Source: Gemmatimonas sp.
Lineage (GTDB): Bacteria > Gemmatimonadota > Gemmatimonadetes > Gemmatimonadales > Gemmatimonadaceae
Assembly (NCBI GenBank): GCA_011390805.1
Contig: JAABRT010000013.1
Location: forward strand, 1 to 64,000
Direction of reading: 5' to 3'
DNA length: 64,000 nt
Shown: positions 36,570 through 46,474 of the stretch, in pieces
Layout of the letters: each line of letters begins with the position of its first letter
Position numbering within the stretch: position 1 is the first letter of the stretch
The notes under the pieces: model-generated
Databases searched by the model: none
Told to the model about the DNA's origin: nothing
Seen by the model: the letters and a program-made list of their open reading frames with translations, nothing else
Position numbers and translations under genes: made by a program

Positions 36570-37355
36570 TTGATAGTGGGTTCGCATAACCATGTGGACC
36601 ACCCGCTATTCAATCCGGTACCGCCCGTGTCCGCACCTGCCGCTCCCTCCGTACAACGCTCCGTTCACGCGTGGCCCGCTTCTTCGTTCAACGGGGAATC
36701 GGGCGCGCATCAGCGCCCTCCCGTGGCAAACCCCCGCGCCGACAGTGACGCCGCAATGCCATTGGGGGAACGCCGAGCGCTGGCGGCGCTGCTCGATTGG
36801 CAGCTGTGGTATTGGGGGCAGGATATCCACCACGCCCAAGGCAATGCCCTGCGGGCGTACGGATTTGAGCGGGCCCGTGGTCCGGATGATGGAACGCAGC
36901 GATCGAGCGCGTACGTCTTGATGCCCGGCAGCGACGCTGCTCGCGATCTGCACGGGCTCACCCGACTCATTGCCTGGGGGTTCGGCATCGCGGCAACACA
37001 CCATGAGCACGAAGCACACGGGTCGCTGCTCATGGTGCGACACGAGTGTTGTTTTGGCCTCTGCGCTCAGCCGCTCGAGGCCATGGCGGGCACCCGTGAC
37101 CAGCTGCCCAACCGGGTGTATCCAGACAGCACCCAGCAATGGTACACCGTGCGTCGCACGCTCTCGGCAGTCGCCCGCTGCTTCGCAGACTATGAGCAGT
37201 GGGCGCAGCAAGCGCTCGGGCTGGCGCATCGCGTCGAGGCACAGTCGCGACGGCCGCGGGCCGTCCGTCGCCGGCACATGCACGCAACGTTTCTCGCATA
37301 CGCGTGGTGCGATGTGGCCAACAATGTCGGCCCGGCGATTACGGGTGTGCGCTGA
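36570..37355 (+). CDS. Unknown protein with His- and Cys-rich motifs
   Basis: Up to 261 residues; no family recognised. After a Pro/Ala-rich start (about 1-60) comes a soluble part with WQLWYWGQDIHHAQGN, a His-rich THHEHEAH stretch (about 143-150) and a HECCFGLC cluster (about 158-165), which could bind a metal. It contains many Trp and Arg. The start is uncertain: TTG at 36570, GTG at 36576, GTG at 36627 or ATG at 36756 are all in frame, and a TTGCAA/TACGCT promoter-like pair upstream favours one of the later sites. Convergent with modC. Confidence 0.55.
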   Translation: MIVGSHNHVDHPLFNPVPPVSAPAAPSVQRSVHAWPASSFNGESGAHQRPPVANPRADSDAAMPLGERRALAALLDWQLWYWGQDIHHAQGNALRAYGFERARGPDDGTQRSSAYVLMPGSDAARDLHGLTRLIAWGFGIAATHHEHEAHGSLLMVRHECCFGLCAQPLEAMAGTRDQLPNRVYPDSTQQWYTVRRTLSAVARCFADYEQWAQQALGLAHRVEAQSRRPRAVRRRHMHATFLAYAWCDVANNVGPAITGVR

Positions 37356-37392
37356 TGTCGACGAATGCGTAATGGGCGGCGCCGTGCACCGG

Positions 37393-38070
37393 TCACACAG
37401 CCGCGTCCGTCACACGTCCGCCTTTCACATACAGCACCGTATCGGCGAGACGCGCCGCTTCGTCGGGATCGTGCGTGACGAGCACCATGGGAATGCCGGT
37501 GCGTTCGTGCAGCGCACGCAGCTCGGCACCCAGCCGGGCGCGCAGCGGGGCGTCGAGCGCGGCCAGTGGTTCGTCGAGCAGCAGCAGCGACGGCTCGGGC
37601 GCCAACGAACGCGCCAACGCCACGCGCTGCTGCTGGCCGCCGCTGAGTTCATGGGGCGTGCGCCTGGCCAACTCATGCAGCCCTACCAGCTCCAGCATCT
37701 GCTGTACGCGGTTGCTTCGCTCCGGGCGTGACCTGGTGTGCAATCCGTACGCAATGTTTTCGGCCACACTGAGGTGCGGGAAAAGCGCGTAGTGCTGGAA
37801 CACGTACCCTACCTGTCGATCGCGAGCGGGAACGTTGGTGTGTGTGAGGGAATCAAAGAGCACACGGCCATTGAGCGTGATGCGACCGCTGTCAGGGCGC
37901 AGCAATCCGGCAATGGCGCGCAGCGTGAGTGTTTTTCCTGCCCCCGACGGACCAAGCAGTGCGGTCACGCCGCCGACCGATTCAAACTCGATATTAAGCG
38001 AGTAACCGGGCAATGCGCGGTCAACGCACACCGTCAGCGCGCTGCGTGGTGCTGTGGGCAGTACAGTCAT
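37393..38070 (-). CDS. modC: Molybdate ABC transporter ATP-binding protein
   Basis: ATPase of the molybdate importer, 225 residues. Walker A GPSGAGKT, signature LSGGQQQR, Walker B LLLLDEPLAALDAPLR, switch histidine VTHDP. It has only the nucleotide-binding domain and lacks the C-terminal molybdate-binding (Mop/TOBE) regulatory domain of E. coli ModC. The ATG at 38070 overlaps the modB stop as ATGA. Assignment as molybdate rather than sulfate rests on the modA neighbour. Confidence 0.9.
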   Translation of the reverse strand: MTVLPTAPRSALTVCVDRALPGYSLNIEFESVGGVTALLGPSGAGKTLTLRAIAGLLRPDSGRITLNGRVLFDSLTHTNVPARDRQVGYVFQHYALFPHLSVAENIAYGLHTRSRPERSNRVQQMLELVGLHELARRTPHELSGGQQQRVALARSLAPEPSLLLLDEPLAALDAPLRARLGAELRALHERTGIPMVLVTHDPDEAARLADTVLYVKGGRVTDAAV

Positions 38071-38753
38071 GGATCCGTCCGTCCCCAAAGACGGGTTCGT
38101 GAAGCACCTACCCGAGTGAGCAGCAGCAGCGCCCCGCCGGTGACCAACGTAAGCACAAGCGACATCATCATCGCGCGCTCCACGTTGCCTGCCTGGACCG
38201 CGTCATACACGGCCAGGCTCGCAGTTTGTGTGCGACCGGGAATGTTGCCAGCCAACATGAGGGTAGCGCCAAACTCGCCCATTGCTCGGGCAAAACAGAG
38301 CGTGGTGCCGGCCAGAATGCCGCGCCACGCCAATGGCACAGTGACGGTAAAAAAAATCGCCAGCTCAGAGCGGCCGAGTGTGCGCGCCGCATCTTCAAAG
38401 GTGGGGTCGATTTGTTCAAACCCGCCCTGGGCCGCGCGCACCAGAAATGGCGCCGCCGCCACGAAGGTCGCGAGCACTGCGGCATAAGGCGTGAACACCA
38501 GCGGGGAGCCAAAGAGTGATTCAATCACGCGGCCCATGGCGCTCTCGCGTCCAACCGATACCAGCAGGTAGTAGCCGATGACGGTCGGAGGCAGGACCAT
38601 GGGCAACAAGACCAGTACCTCCACTGCCGATCGCCCGGTCATGCGGGTGCGCGCCAGCCACCAGGCAACGGGCACACCCAGCAACAACGCCAGTGATGTG
38701 GCGGTCGTGGCTACCAGCAACGACAGCTGCAACGGAAACAGATTCGAAGCCAT
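38067..38753 (-). CDS. modB: Molybdate ABC transporter permease
   Basis: Inner-membrane permease of 228 residues with five TM helices. The EAA-type coupling loop (ARTLGRSELAIFFTVTVPLAWRG) and the ModB signature LARAMGEFGATLMLAGNIPGRTQT-like segment are present. It starts 36 nt after modA. Confidence 0.93.
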   Translation of the reverse strand: MASNLFPLQLSLLVATTATSLALLLGVPVAWWLARTRMTGRSAVEVLVLLPMVLPPTVIGYYLLVSVGRESAMGRVIESLFGSPLVFTPYAAVLATFVAAAPFLVRAAQGGFEQIDPTFEDAARTLGRSELAIFFTVTVPLAWRGILAGTTLCFARAMGEFGATLMLAGNIPGRTQTASLAVYDAVQAGNVERAMMMSLVLTLVTGGALLLLTRVGASRTRLWGRTDP

Positions 38754-38789
38754 CAGCGATGCCGTACCTGCACCACGGCCCGGCGCGTC

Positions 38790-39689
38790 TCAGTGACCAT
38801 TGGCGAGCGGGGCAGCGGTTGGCGGTGATTGAAAACCATACCGCTGCAACACCGCGCGGCCGCTATCCGACAGCACATGCCCGATAAATGCCTGCGCCTG
38901 AGCTGCCGCCTGAGTGCGCGAAGTGACAGCCAGAGCTTGCCGCAATGCGTCGTGAAGCGCGGTATCGACAAGCGTGTACCCAGATTGGCCCGCACGCTGC
39001 AGTACGGACAGCGCCACGATCCCGGCGTCGGCGTTACCACTGGTCACAAACAGCTCGGCCTGCGAAATGTTGGCTCCGAATACCAACCTCTCACGTATTG
39101 CGTCCCACATTCCGCTGCGCTCGAGTGCCTGTTGCGCCGCACGACCATACGGCGCGTGCGATGGATCGGCGATGGCAACGGTGCGCAAGCTGTCGTTCAG
39201 CAAATCCACGAGGTCAAGTCGCGGGCAGCGCCGCGTCTGATGCGCGCTATCGGCTGTGTTGCCCGCCGCATCTGCAGTAGCCGCACTCGCTGCGCCAGCT
39301 GCGCCAGCTGCAACAACCGCAGTGTCTGCCCGTGTACAACGCGCCACAACCGCGAGGCGACCAATGGCGTACACCGTACGCGTCGCGCTGTCCACGTGTC
39401 CCTTTGCCGCCAGTTGATCAATCGCCTCGGTATTTGCGGCAAAAAACAGATCGGCAGGCGCACCATTGGCGATTTGCGTGGCCAGGTCTCCCGTTGAACC
39501 AAATACCAGCACCGCGCTGTCTCCACCTGCATCGCGGTGCTGCCGAGCAATCTCGTTCAGCGCATCCCGCATGTTGGCCGCCGCGAAAATCAGCAACGGT
39601 TTCCCGGGGGCGGATTCATCGCGTGCACAACCGGTGAGCAGGCTTGCCACTGCAGCACACGCTCCCGCAGAAAGCACAGTACGACGCAT
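38790..39689 (-). CDS. modA: Molybdate-binding lipoprotein
   Basis: Captures molybdate or tungstate in the periplasm. With the ATG at 39689 it has 299 residues and a lipobox LLTGC (C21). ModA motifs: AAANMRDALNEIA, VFGSTGDLATQIANGAPADLFF, DPSHAPYGRAAQQALE and FGANISQAELFVTSGNADAGIVALS. Between the GRLAVVA strand and the DLLND loop there is an Ala-rich insertion of about 30-35 residues bounded by two Cys that ModA proteins normally lack. An in-frame ATG at 39791 would add 34 residues. Confidence 0.88.
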   Translation of the reverse strand: MRRTVLSAGACAAVASLLTGCARDESAPGKPLLIFAAANMRDALNEIARQHRDAGGDSAVLVFGSTGDLATQIANGAPADLFFAANTEAIDQLAAKGHVDSATRTVYAIGRLAVVARCTRADTAVVAAGAAGAASAATADAAGNTADSAHQTRRCPRLDLVDLLNDSLRTVAIADPSHAPYGRAAQQALERSGMWDAIRERLVFGANISQAELFVTSGNADAGIVALSVLQRAGQSGYTLVDTALHDALRQALAVTSRTQAAAQAQAFIGHVLSDSGRAVLQRYGFQSPPTAAPLANGH

Positions 39690-39962
39690 CCCCGCTCGTG
39701 AGGTGGTGCGAACGAGAGCGGGCAAGTTCACGGCCGGTACCGAGGAGCGCAGTCGCTGCGCGAGCTGCCGAAGAAAAATGCGCGGTCTCATCTGTGGCGA
39801 AGTATGCGGGTGGGGAGAGGGCACTTCAACAGGACACGCGATTCCGCGGCGCGCGAAACAACGAAAGCAGGGCGCTGTACGTCTACCGGTTATTCTCCAT
39901 TGCCATGCACCGCCACGCCCCGTCGTGCGCGGCATTGTCGTCTCCATCGATTTTTTGTGCCC

Positions 39963-42008
39963 ATGCGAGCTGGTTTGTGCGCAGCGTTCTTCACACTCTC
40001 GGTGCTTGCCTCAACGGTTCACGCACAGTCGCAGCGTGACTCGGCGCGTACCGATTCGCTGGGCGCGATCATCGGCGCAGTGAGTGTGAGTGCCGCGCGC
40101 TCCGTTGGCGTGACGGGTGGGGCGTCGGCCGTGGTGGTACGTGCCGACGAGCTGCGTTCTTCGGCTGCTCCACTGCTCGATGAGGCGCTGCGTGAGTCAC
40201 CGTTTGTGCTGGTGCGTCAGAACTCACGAGGCGAGATGGAGATTTCGGTGCGCGGCTCCGATTCCCGTCAGGCAGCCGTACTTCTGAACGGCGTGCCGCT
40301 GTCTCTGGGGTGGGATCACCGCACCGACCCCTCGCTCATTCCGCTCACAGGCAGTGAGCAGATTGTGATCGTGCGGGGACTGGCGTCGCTGCTCAACGGT
40401 CCGAACACGCTGGGCGGCAGCATCGAGATTTCGCATGATGCGTTGAGTCAGCCAACGGGTGACCAGCTCAGTGCCGGCGCCGGTGTGGATCAGTACGGCG
40501 CTGCCGTTGGCTCGCTGGGTGTCGGGCGCAGTGTGAGCGATGTGCGCGGAGGCGTACTCTCCCTGCGTGCAGGCGGGGCGTACCGGCATCGTGCCGGCGT
40601 GGCGCTGCCCGGCGGTGTGATTGATCCCACACAGCAGGACGGACTGCGAACCGGCACCGACCTTCGTCAAGCGGATGGCTTTGTGTCGATTCGCTGGAAT
40701 AACGCGACGGGCCGCGCGTTGGGTGTCATGTTGTCCGGGTATGACGCAGAGCGCGGAGTGCCTCCGGAAGAGCACATCGTGAATCCCAGACTCTGGCGAT
40801 ATCCCGTGGCGCGGCGAGGCATTGCGATGCTGTCGGCCAACAGCGGTGTGCTGTCTTCACCATGGGGTTCGGCGTCGCTCGAGGTGGGTGTGGGCATAAA
40901 CACCGGCCGTGTGCGAATCGAAACATTTGACGACCGCACCTTTGGTTCGGTCGTTGGTGAAGAGCTTGGCGACGAACGCGCGATTACCACACGCGCCTTG
41001 TTCACACACTCGCTGGGGTCGGGCACGCTACGCGCCAGCTATACGGGTGCCGACATCCGCTACAAGGAAACGCTGTTGCCGCTAGCGCCAACCGACTACC
41101 GACAGCAGCTCTCAAGCACCGCGGTAGAAGTCGAAAGACCGTTCGGTATTCGCACGCGCATTGCGGGCGGTGTGGTGTTTGATCAAGCGCGCACGCCGCT
41201 TTCCGGCGGTCGCACAGCAGCGCAAGAATCGTTCAGCAACCCCGGCTGGCGTGTGGGCCTGTCGCACGAGCTGAGTGAGCGCACGCGTTTGCATGCCAGT
41301 GTCAGCCAGCGCTCACGCTTTCCCTCGCTGCGCGAACTGTACTCCGGAGCGCTTGACCGTTTTCTCCCCAACCCCGATCTCAGGCCGGAAACCTTACGCG
41401 GCGTTGAAGCTGGGTTTACGCTCAACGGGTTTTTGCCACGCTCTGCGCAGTCCAGCTTTCAGCTGATCGGATTTTCACATGCGCTCAACGACGCAGTGGT
41501 GCGCATTACGCTGGCTGATCCGGCGCGCTTTCAGCGGGTGAACCGGGACCGCATCAATAGCGTCGGCATGGAGCTGCTTGGTGGATTTACCATTGGTGCA
41601 AATCCGGAACGCGCGTGGTCGCTCAATGGTGATGCCACGGTGCAGCGCATCAGAATCTCCGACCAGAGTGCCATTAACCCCAGACGCCGCGCCGAAAACA
41701 ATCCCGAGCAGCGCGGTAGGGTGGAAGTTGGTGTGCCGCTGCCGGTACAGATGCGGGGTTTTGCGACGGCGCGGTATACCGGTAGGCAGTATTGCCTGAA
41801 CGCTGATACTGGCAACGAAGATCAACTGCCGGCGCGCACCGTTGCCGATATCGCAGTACAACGCAGTTTTGCTGTGGCAACCAGTGGCCCGTTCCGTTCG
41901 CTGCGCGCACTGCTGGCATTTGACAATGTTGGCAATACCGCGGTGTACGATCAGTGCGGGCTGCCGCAGCCGGGCCGCACGTTGCGACTCATGATGACAC
42001 TGCGCTGA
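39963..42008 (+). CDS. TonB-dependent outer-membrane receptor
   Basis: Outer-membrane importer of 681 residues: signal peptide (ending STVHAQ), plug domain (about 40-160) with RQNSRGEMEISVRGSDSR and LLNGPNTLGGSIEIS, and a barrel ending in RTLRLMMTLR. It is divergent from modABC with 273 nt between the starts, so uptake of a molybdenum or other oxyanion complex is a reasonable guess, without direct evidence. The start is chosen at the signal-peptide Met; upstream codons in frame are not convincing. Confidence 0.86.
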   Translation: MRAGLCAAFFTLSVLASTVHAQSQRDSARTDSLGAIIGAVSVSAARSVGVTGGASAVVVRADELRSSAAPLLDEALRESPFVLVRQNSRGEMEISVRGSDSRQAAVLLNGVPLSLGWDHRTDPSLIPLTGSEQIVIVRGLASLLNGPNTLGGSIEISHDALSQPTGDQLSAGAGVDQYGAAVGSLGVGRSVSDVRGGVLSLRAGGAYRHRAGVALPGGVIDPTQQDGLRTGTDLRQADGFVSIRWNNATGRALGVMLSGYDAERGVPPEEHIVNPRLWRYPVARRGIAMLSANSGVLSSPWGSASLEVGVGINTGRVRIETFDDRTFGSVVGEELGDERAITTRALFTHSLGSGTLRASYTGADIRYKETLLPLAPTDYRQQLSSTAVEVERPFGIRTRIAGGVVFDQARTPLSGGRTAAQESFSNPGWRVGLSHELSERTRLHASVSQRSRFPSLRELYSGALDRFLPNPDLRPETLRGVEAGFTLNGFLPRSAQSSFQLIGFSHALNDAVVRITLADPARFQRVNRDRINSVGMELLGGFTIGANPERAWSLNGDATVQRIRISDQSAINPRRRAENNPEQRGRVEVGVPLPVQMRGFATARYTGRQYCLNADTGNEDQLPARTVADIAVQRSFAVATSGPFRSLRALLAFDNVGNTAVYDQCGLPQPGRTLRLMMTLR

Positions 42009-42084
42009 CAGCGCTCTGCTGACATCACGTTCTGCCAACAAAGCGCAGTGCTCAAAACGCGGCGCTGACCAAGCGCGTCGGGAC

Positions 42085-43806
42085 TCAGGTCCTGAATCCG
42101 CCAACGAGCGAACGCAGTCGCACACTGGCGGTTTGCAGCATCTCTGCCGTGGCCGACACCTCTTCTGCCGACGCACTGGTTTCTTCTGTGCTGGCGGCGA
42201 CTTCCTGTGCGGCCGCCGCGTGTCCTTCTGAGGTATCGCGCGCGCTGACGAGTGAGTGTTGCACTGCACCCAGTGATTTCCCGTTGGCGGTGACGGCCGA
42301 CGTGACCCGACAGGTTGACAGCTCCACACGTTCAACGACCTGTTCAATGCGGGCGAGTGCAGTGCTCACGTCTGTCGCGACACCACCCACATCGCGCATG
42401 CGCTTGGCACCGGCTTCTACTGATTGCGATGCGCTGGCCAATCGCGTGCGAATGCGCTTGACGTTGTCCGTGACTTCGTGCGCTGCACTGGCGCTTTGTT
42501 CAGCGAGTGTGCGCACTTCCTGCGCAACGACTGCAAAACCGCGACCGGCGCTGCCGGCGCGTGCTGCTTCAATTGCCGCATTGAGAGCCAGCAGGTTGGT
42601 TTGCGTGGCAATCTCGGAGATCACGCTCACAAAATCGTCTACAACGCCTGTCGCATCGCGTAGTGCGGTCATTTCCTGCTGCGACTCGAGCACTGTTTCG
42701 CGGGCGGCGGCCAGTACATCAAGCGCTCTTTGCATTTGCTCGCGGGTCGCGTTGGCGGTGGCGCGAATATCGTGACCGGCGCTCCCGGTGTCTTCCGCCG
42801 CTTCACCGATAGTGGCACCGACTTCAGCCAACGCACGCACCGCTTCACTCGCGGCATTGAGTGCGTCAAGCTGAAGGGCAGCGCCGTGCGAGATGTCCAT
42901 GACTGCCGTTGTCACATGCTGTGACGAGGCCGCAGCCGCCGATGCAGACGCTGTCAGTTCGCTGGCTGCCAGGGTAACCTGATCGGCTTCCGTCTGTACC
43001 TGCTGCAGCAACGACCGCAGCCGCTCACGGGCCTGTGACATGGCAGCGAGCAACTCGGCGTATTCGGCCGCGATCTGTTCACGGTTGAGTGGTTCATCGG
43101 GTACACGCAGATCACCTGCACCAATGGCCGCCATTTCCTTTTGCAGCGCGCCAAGCGGCTGTGATACCGCGCGTGAAGTTGAAAGCCCGAAAAATGCGGC
43201 CACCGCAAACGCCAGAATGATGACCACCGCCAGCGACAACTCGCTCTGACGCTGCGTGCTTTCCATCTCGTCTACCGCCTGTGCCGTGCCGAGTCGTACC
43301 GCGTCGCGCAGCTCGTGGAGTTGTGCTTCAATGCGCGAGATATCCTGCGATGTTTCGTCGAGCACGCGCGCGGCATCTTCCGTGCGGCCAATCGATTGCA
43401 TGGCGTGAGTTGTGGCAATGCGCACTTCCAGCGCCGCTTGCAACTGCGCCACGCGTTCGAGCACCATGCGCTCGCGGTCACCCAGAATGGTGTCTGCGCT
43501 GGCCGCACGCAGAGTGCGGTCGGCCTCGCCGGAGAGTGCCAGGAATCGATCGCCTTCTTCGGTGGTGCGCACCTGCAAGTAGCGCAGTCCTCCAACCACT
43601 TCGCGCAGGATTCCCGTGATCACACGTTCGGCGAGTTCTGTTTTGGCCGACAGCGAGGCGACTGTCTGTTCGGATTGTGCGTTGGTGCGCGCTAGTCCCA
43701 TCCATGCCAGGACACCGGCAATGAGCAACAGTCCGATTGACGCACCAAATCCCGCGGCCAGCCGGGCGCGAATGGTGGAGAGGCGGAACGATGGCAGTCG
43801 TGGCAT
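42085..43806 (-). CDS. Transmembrane methyl-accepting chemotaxis protein
   Basis: Chemoreceptor of 573 residues. TM1 (about 17-38), a helical periplasmic four-helix-bundle sensor (about 40-190), TM2 (about 193-213), HAMP (about 214-268), then a signalling domain with the hairpin tip ([19 protein letters not shown]). Its ATG is 2 nt after the stop of the binding-protein gene, so the two are co-translated. It likely senses the ligand-loaded binding protein. Confidence 0.94.
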   Translation of the reverse strand: MPRLPSFRLSTIRARLAAGFGASIGLLLIAGVLAWMGLARTNAQSEQTVASLSAKTELAERVITGILREVVGGLRYLQVRTTEEGDRFLALSGEADRTLRAASADTILGDRERMVLERVAQLQAALEVRIATTHAMQSIGRTEDAARVLDETSQDISRIEAQLHELRDAVRLGTAQAVDEMESTQRQSELSLAVVIILAFAVAAFFGLSTSRAVSQPLGALQKEMAAIGAGDLRVPDEPLNREQIAAEYAELLAAMSQARERLRSLLQQVQTEADQVTLAASELTASASAAAASSQHVTTAVMDISHGAALQLDALNAASEAVRALAEVGATIGEAAEDTGSAGHDIRATANATREQMQRALDVLAAARETVLESQQEMTALRDATGVVDDFVSVISEIATQTNLLALNAAIEAARAGSAGRGFAVVAQEVRTLAEQSASAAHEVTDNVKRIRTRLASASQSVEAGAKRMRDVGGVATDVSTALARIEQVVERVELSTCRVTSAVTANGKSLGAVQHSLVSARDTSEGHAAAAQEVAASTEETSASAEEVSATAEMLQTASVRLRSLVGGFRT

Positions 43807-43808
43807 GC

Positions 43809-44912
43809 TTACGGCTCCACCGTGGTCACTACCACACTGCGTCCGATCACATCCTGTGTTTTCGCATCAAACGCAATGCGTCCGGCCACGCCCTCAATGT
43901 TGAGCGTTTCCATCGCGCTGCGGACAGTGGCGCGCGACAGTGGCGATGCGGCCCGGACTGCTGCTCCAATGGCCAGCGCGGCGTCGTACGAAAGCGCGCC
44001 AAACATGTCGGGCGGTTGGTTGTAGGCTTGCTGCCAGGCGGCCAGAAAATCGCGTGCGGTCGCGCTGGTGGCTTTTTCGGCACGGAAAAACGTGACGTAG
44101 CGTGCGCCCCGGAACTCGGCTTCCTGTGAAATCGCTTCCGTGCCGTCGCCCCCGATGAACTGTGCCCGGGCGCCCGCCTTGCGTAACGCGCGAAGGAAGA
44201 GCGCCGCATCGCCGGCGTCGCCCGGAAAGAGCACCACATCGGGGTCACGGCCGGCAACGTGCGTGGCGTAGACATCCCAGTCGGTCTGACCGCTGAGATA
44301 AGGGTCGCGAATGAGCAGCCACCCGCCCAGCGAGCGCCAGGTGGAGGCAAACGAGGATGCCCAGTCACGACCGTAGGAATCGTTGCGGTAGATAATGGCG
44401 GCGGTTTGCAGCCCCAATGAGTCGCGGGCGTATCGCGCGACATCGCTGGCGCCCGCCTCATCACTGGGTGCCACACGAAAGAACCACTCGCTGATGCCGG
44501 AGAGCGCCGGGCTGGACGCGGTGGGGGAAATCACCGTCACCGCATCCCGTCCCGCGTTACTGATGTCGGCGTACACAGGAATGGCGAGCTGTGTATTGCC
44601 GCTTTCCGGATGGCCAACCACGGCTACGACCGACGGGTCCGCACGGTGCGCGGCCGCTACGGCCACGGCGCTGGTGGCCGAATCACTCGGCAGCGCCACG
44701 CGGAAGCGGATCTGTGAACCTGTCGCGCTCTGGTTGAGCGTTTCGACGGCCAGCTCCACGCCGCGCACGACGTTTTCATAGCCCGGTCTGCCCGGAAGTG
44801 CTCCTACGCCAATGGCGACCTCGCCGCTGAGCGAAGAGCCGGAGTTGCAGGCGGTGCTGAGGCAAAGCAGCGCGGCAAGGGACCACTGTGGCGACGGTGA
44901 CGGCAATTTCAT
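43809..44912 (-). CDS. Branched-chain amino-acid-type periplasmic binding lipoprotein
   Basis: Type-I periplasmic binding protein (LivJ/receptor family ANF) of 367 residues with a lipobox (LSTAC, C22). Motifs include [72 protein letters not shown]-type hinge strand and [15 protein letters not shown]. No ABC permease or ATPase accompanies it; instead a chemoreceptor follows at once, which suggests a dedicated chemosensory role. First gene of that pair; divergent from the cox operon. Confidence 0.88.
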   Translation of the reverse strand: MKLPSPSPQWSLAALLCLSTACNSGSSLSGEVAIGVGALPGRPGYENVVRGVELAVETLNQSATGSQIRFRVALPSDSATSAVAVAAAHRADPSVVAVVGHPESGNTQLAIPVYADISNAGRDAVTVISPTASSPALSGISEWFFRVAPSDEAGASDVARYARDSLGLQTAAIIYRNDSYGRDWASSFASTWRSLGGWLLIRDPYLSGQTDWDVYATHVAGRDPDVVLFPGDAGDAALFLRALRKAGARAQFIGGDGTEAISQEAEFRGARYVTFFRAEKATSATARDFLAAWQQAYNQPPDMFGALSYDAALAIGAAVRAASPLSRATVRSAMETLNIEGVAGRIAFDAKTQDVIGRSVVVTTVEP

Positions 44913-45052
44913 GGTCAGGTGCGTGCAAACACGTGCAAAAGTGCCGCATAAAATCGGAATGATCAGTCCGAACTAGCGCGGTGTTGGAGGTACCAGAAAT
45001 CACTCCCTGAAAGACGATTCAGATGTTGTGAGGCAAACAAAGTGCGCCTTGC

Positions 45053-45081
45053 TTGCCATTGGCTGAAACGGCGGTTTAGCT
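45053..45081 (+). promoter_or_regulatory. Possible promoter of the cox operon
   Basis: TTGCCA (45053-45058), a 17-nt spacer and TTAGCT (45076-45081) lie about 59 nt before the coxB ATG. The -35 box fits well; the -10 box only moderately. Confidence 0.3.
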
Positions 45082-45139
45082 TCGACACACAACGTTCGAT
45101 GCAATTCACAGAAACGACTCACTTACTCTCGGAACTGGC

Positions 45140-46453
45140 ATGAATTTCATGTTCCGTCATCGGCGGTGGTTCACCGTCGCCCTGCTCGCTGCGATGGCCG
45201 TTGGTGCCAGCGCTTGCGGTGCTTATCCCAACTCCACCTTCAATCACACCACAGACTTCAATACGTCCATTGACAGTTTGTGGGACAAATTGTTGTTCTG
45301 GGGCACGCTTGTATTCATTGGCGTAGAAGCCGCACTCATCTTCGTCATCATCAAGTTCAAACGGCGTCCGGGTGGCGCCGATCCGAAACCGGTGCATGGC
45401 AACACGATGCTGGAAATCCTGTGGACGGGAATTCCGGCGGTGATTCTGATTTTCATTGCCATTCCCACAGTGCGCACGATTTTCGCGACGCAGGCCAAGG
45501 CCGCGCCGGACGCACTGCAGGTTGAGGTGATCGGACATCAGTGGTGGTGGGAGTTCCGTTATCCCGAGTACGGCATCACAACAGCCAACGAGCTGTACTT
45601 GCCGAAGGGGCGCACGGTGAACTTTGCGCTGACCACGGTAGACGTGCTGCACTCCTTCTGGATTCCGCAGCTCGGTGGCAAGCGCGACCTGATCACCAAC
45701 CGTACCAACTATCTGTGGTTCACGCCCAATGACGACCTCGCCACGCAGGCGCTGAACGGTTTCTGCGCCGAGTACTGCGGCTCGTCGCACGCGAACATGA
45801 AGTTCCGTGCGTACACGGTTGAGCCCGAAGAGTTTGAGCGTTGGGCGCAGCATCAGGCGCGTCCGGCGGTCTTCCCTGCGTCTGCGGGAGCAGCGGCGGC
45901 GACGGTCGGAACGGTTTCACAGGCGCCTGCCGGCGCGATGGAAATCGCCATGGAAGGCGGTGACGCCCAGGATTCGTTGAATGCGGTGGCCGCAGCCGTT
46001 GCACCGGCCCCCATGCTCGAGCCGTACGAGTTTGCGCGCGAGCAGTTGCCGGCGCACGTGATTCCGACCACGCGCCTGCCGAAAAACATTTCGTTTGACG
46101 AATCCCTGCTCGCGCAGGGCGACGCCGAGCGTGGCCGCGAGATTTATTCGCGATCAAGCTGCATTGGTTGTCATGCGATCAAGGGCAATCCGATGTCGAT
46201 GGGTGTGCTTGGTCCCAACCTCACGCACGTCGCGTCACGTCATACGATTGCGTCGGGCTACTACATCAACGACGCCAAGCATCTGGCGCTGTGGATCAAG
46301 AACGCCACCAAGATGAAGCCAGGCAGTCTCATGCCGGCCATCGGCATTGGCGAACGTGATCTGGTGCTCAAAGTTGACGTAACGGCCGCTCGTGGCGGTC
46401 TGACAGATCCACAGATCGCCGACATCGTGGCGTATCTGCAAGCGCTCAAGTAA
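45140..46453 (+). CDS. coxB: Cytochrome c oxidase subunit II with fused cytochrome c (caa3 type)
   Basis: Electron-entry subunit of the caa3 oxidase, 437 residues. A lipobox-like signal (VGASAC), two TM helices (about 50-75, 92-112), a cupredoxin domain with the CuA site CAEYCGSSHANM, an Ala-rich linker (about 245-300), and a C-terminal cytochrome c domain with CIGCH and an axial Met in PGSLMPA. Accepts electrons and passes them to subunit I. First gene of the oxidase operon. Confidence 0.96.
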   Translation: MNFMFRHRRWFTVALLAAMAVGASACGAYPNSTFNHTTDFNTSIDSLWDKLLFWGTLVFIGVEAALIFVIIKFKRRPGGADPKPVHGNTMLEILWTGIPAVILIFIAIPTVRTIFATQAKAAPDALQVEVIGHQWWWEFRYPEYGITTANELYLPKGRTVNFALTTVDVLHSFWIPQLGGKRDLITNRTNYLWFTPNDDLATQALNGFCAEYCGSSHANMKFRAYTVEPEEFERWAQHQARPAVFPASAGAAAATVGTVSQAPAGAMEIAMEGGDAQDSLNAVAAAVAPAPMLEPYEFAREQLPAHVIPTTRLPKNISFDESLLAQGDAERGREIYSRSSCIGCHAIKGNPMSMGVLGPNLTHVASRHTIASGYYINDAKHLALWIKNATKMKPGSLMPAIGIGERDLVLKVDVTAARGGLTDPQIADIVAYLQALK

Positions 46454-46474
46454 TCACCCCGGACACTCTCAGCG

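Noticed and set aside
39690-39962. Molybdenum-cofactor riboswitch between modA and the TonB receptor
   Set aside because: Only an imperfect local hairpin (39690-39722) is seen; the conserved Moco motif is not recognisable.
44913-45000. Second sigma-28-like promoter before the binding-protein/receptor pair
   Set aside because: On the minus strand GCTAGTTC-N11-TCCGATTT matches only about 9 of 16 positions and lacks the TAA core of the -35 box.
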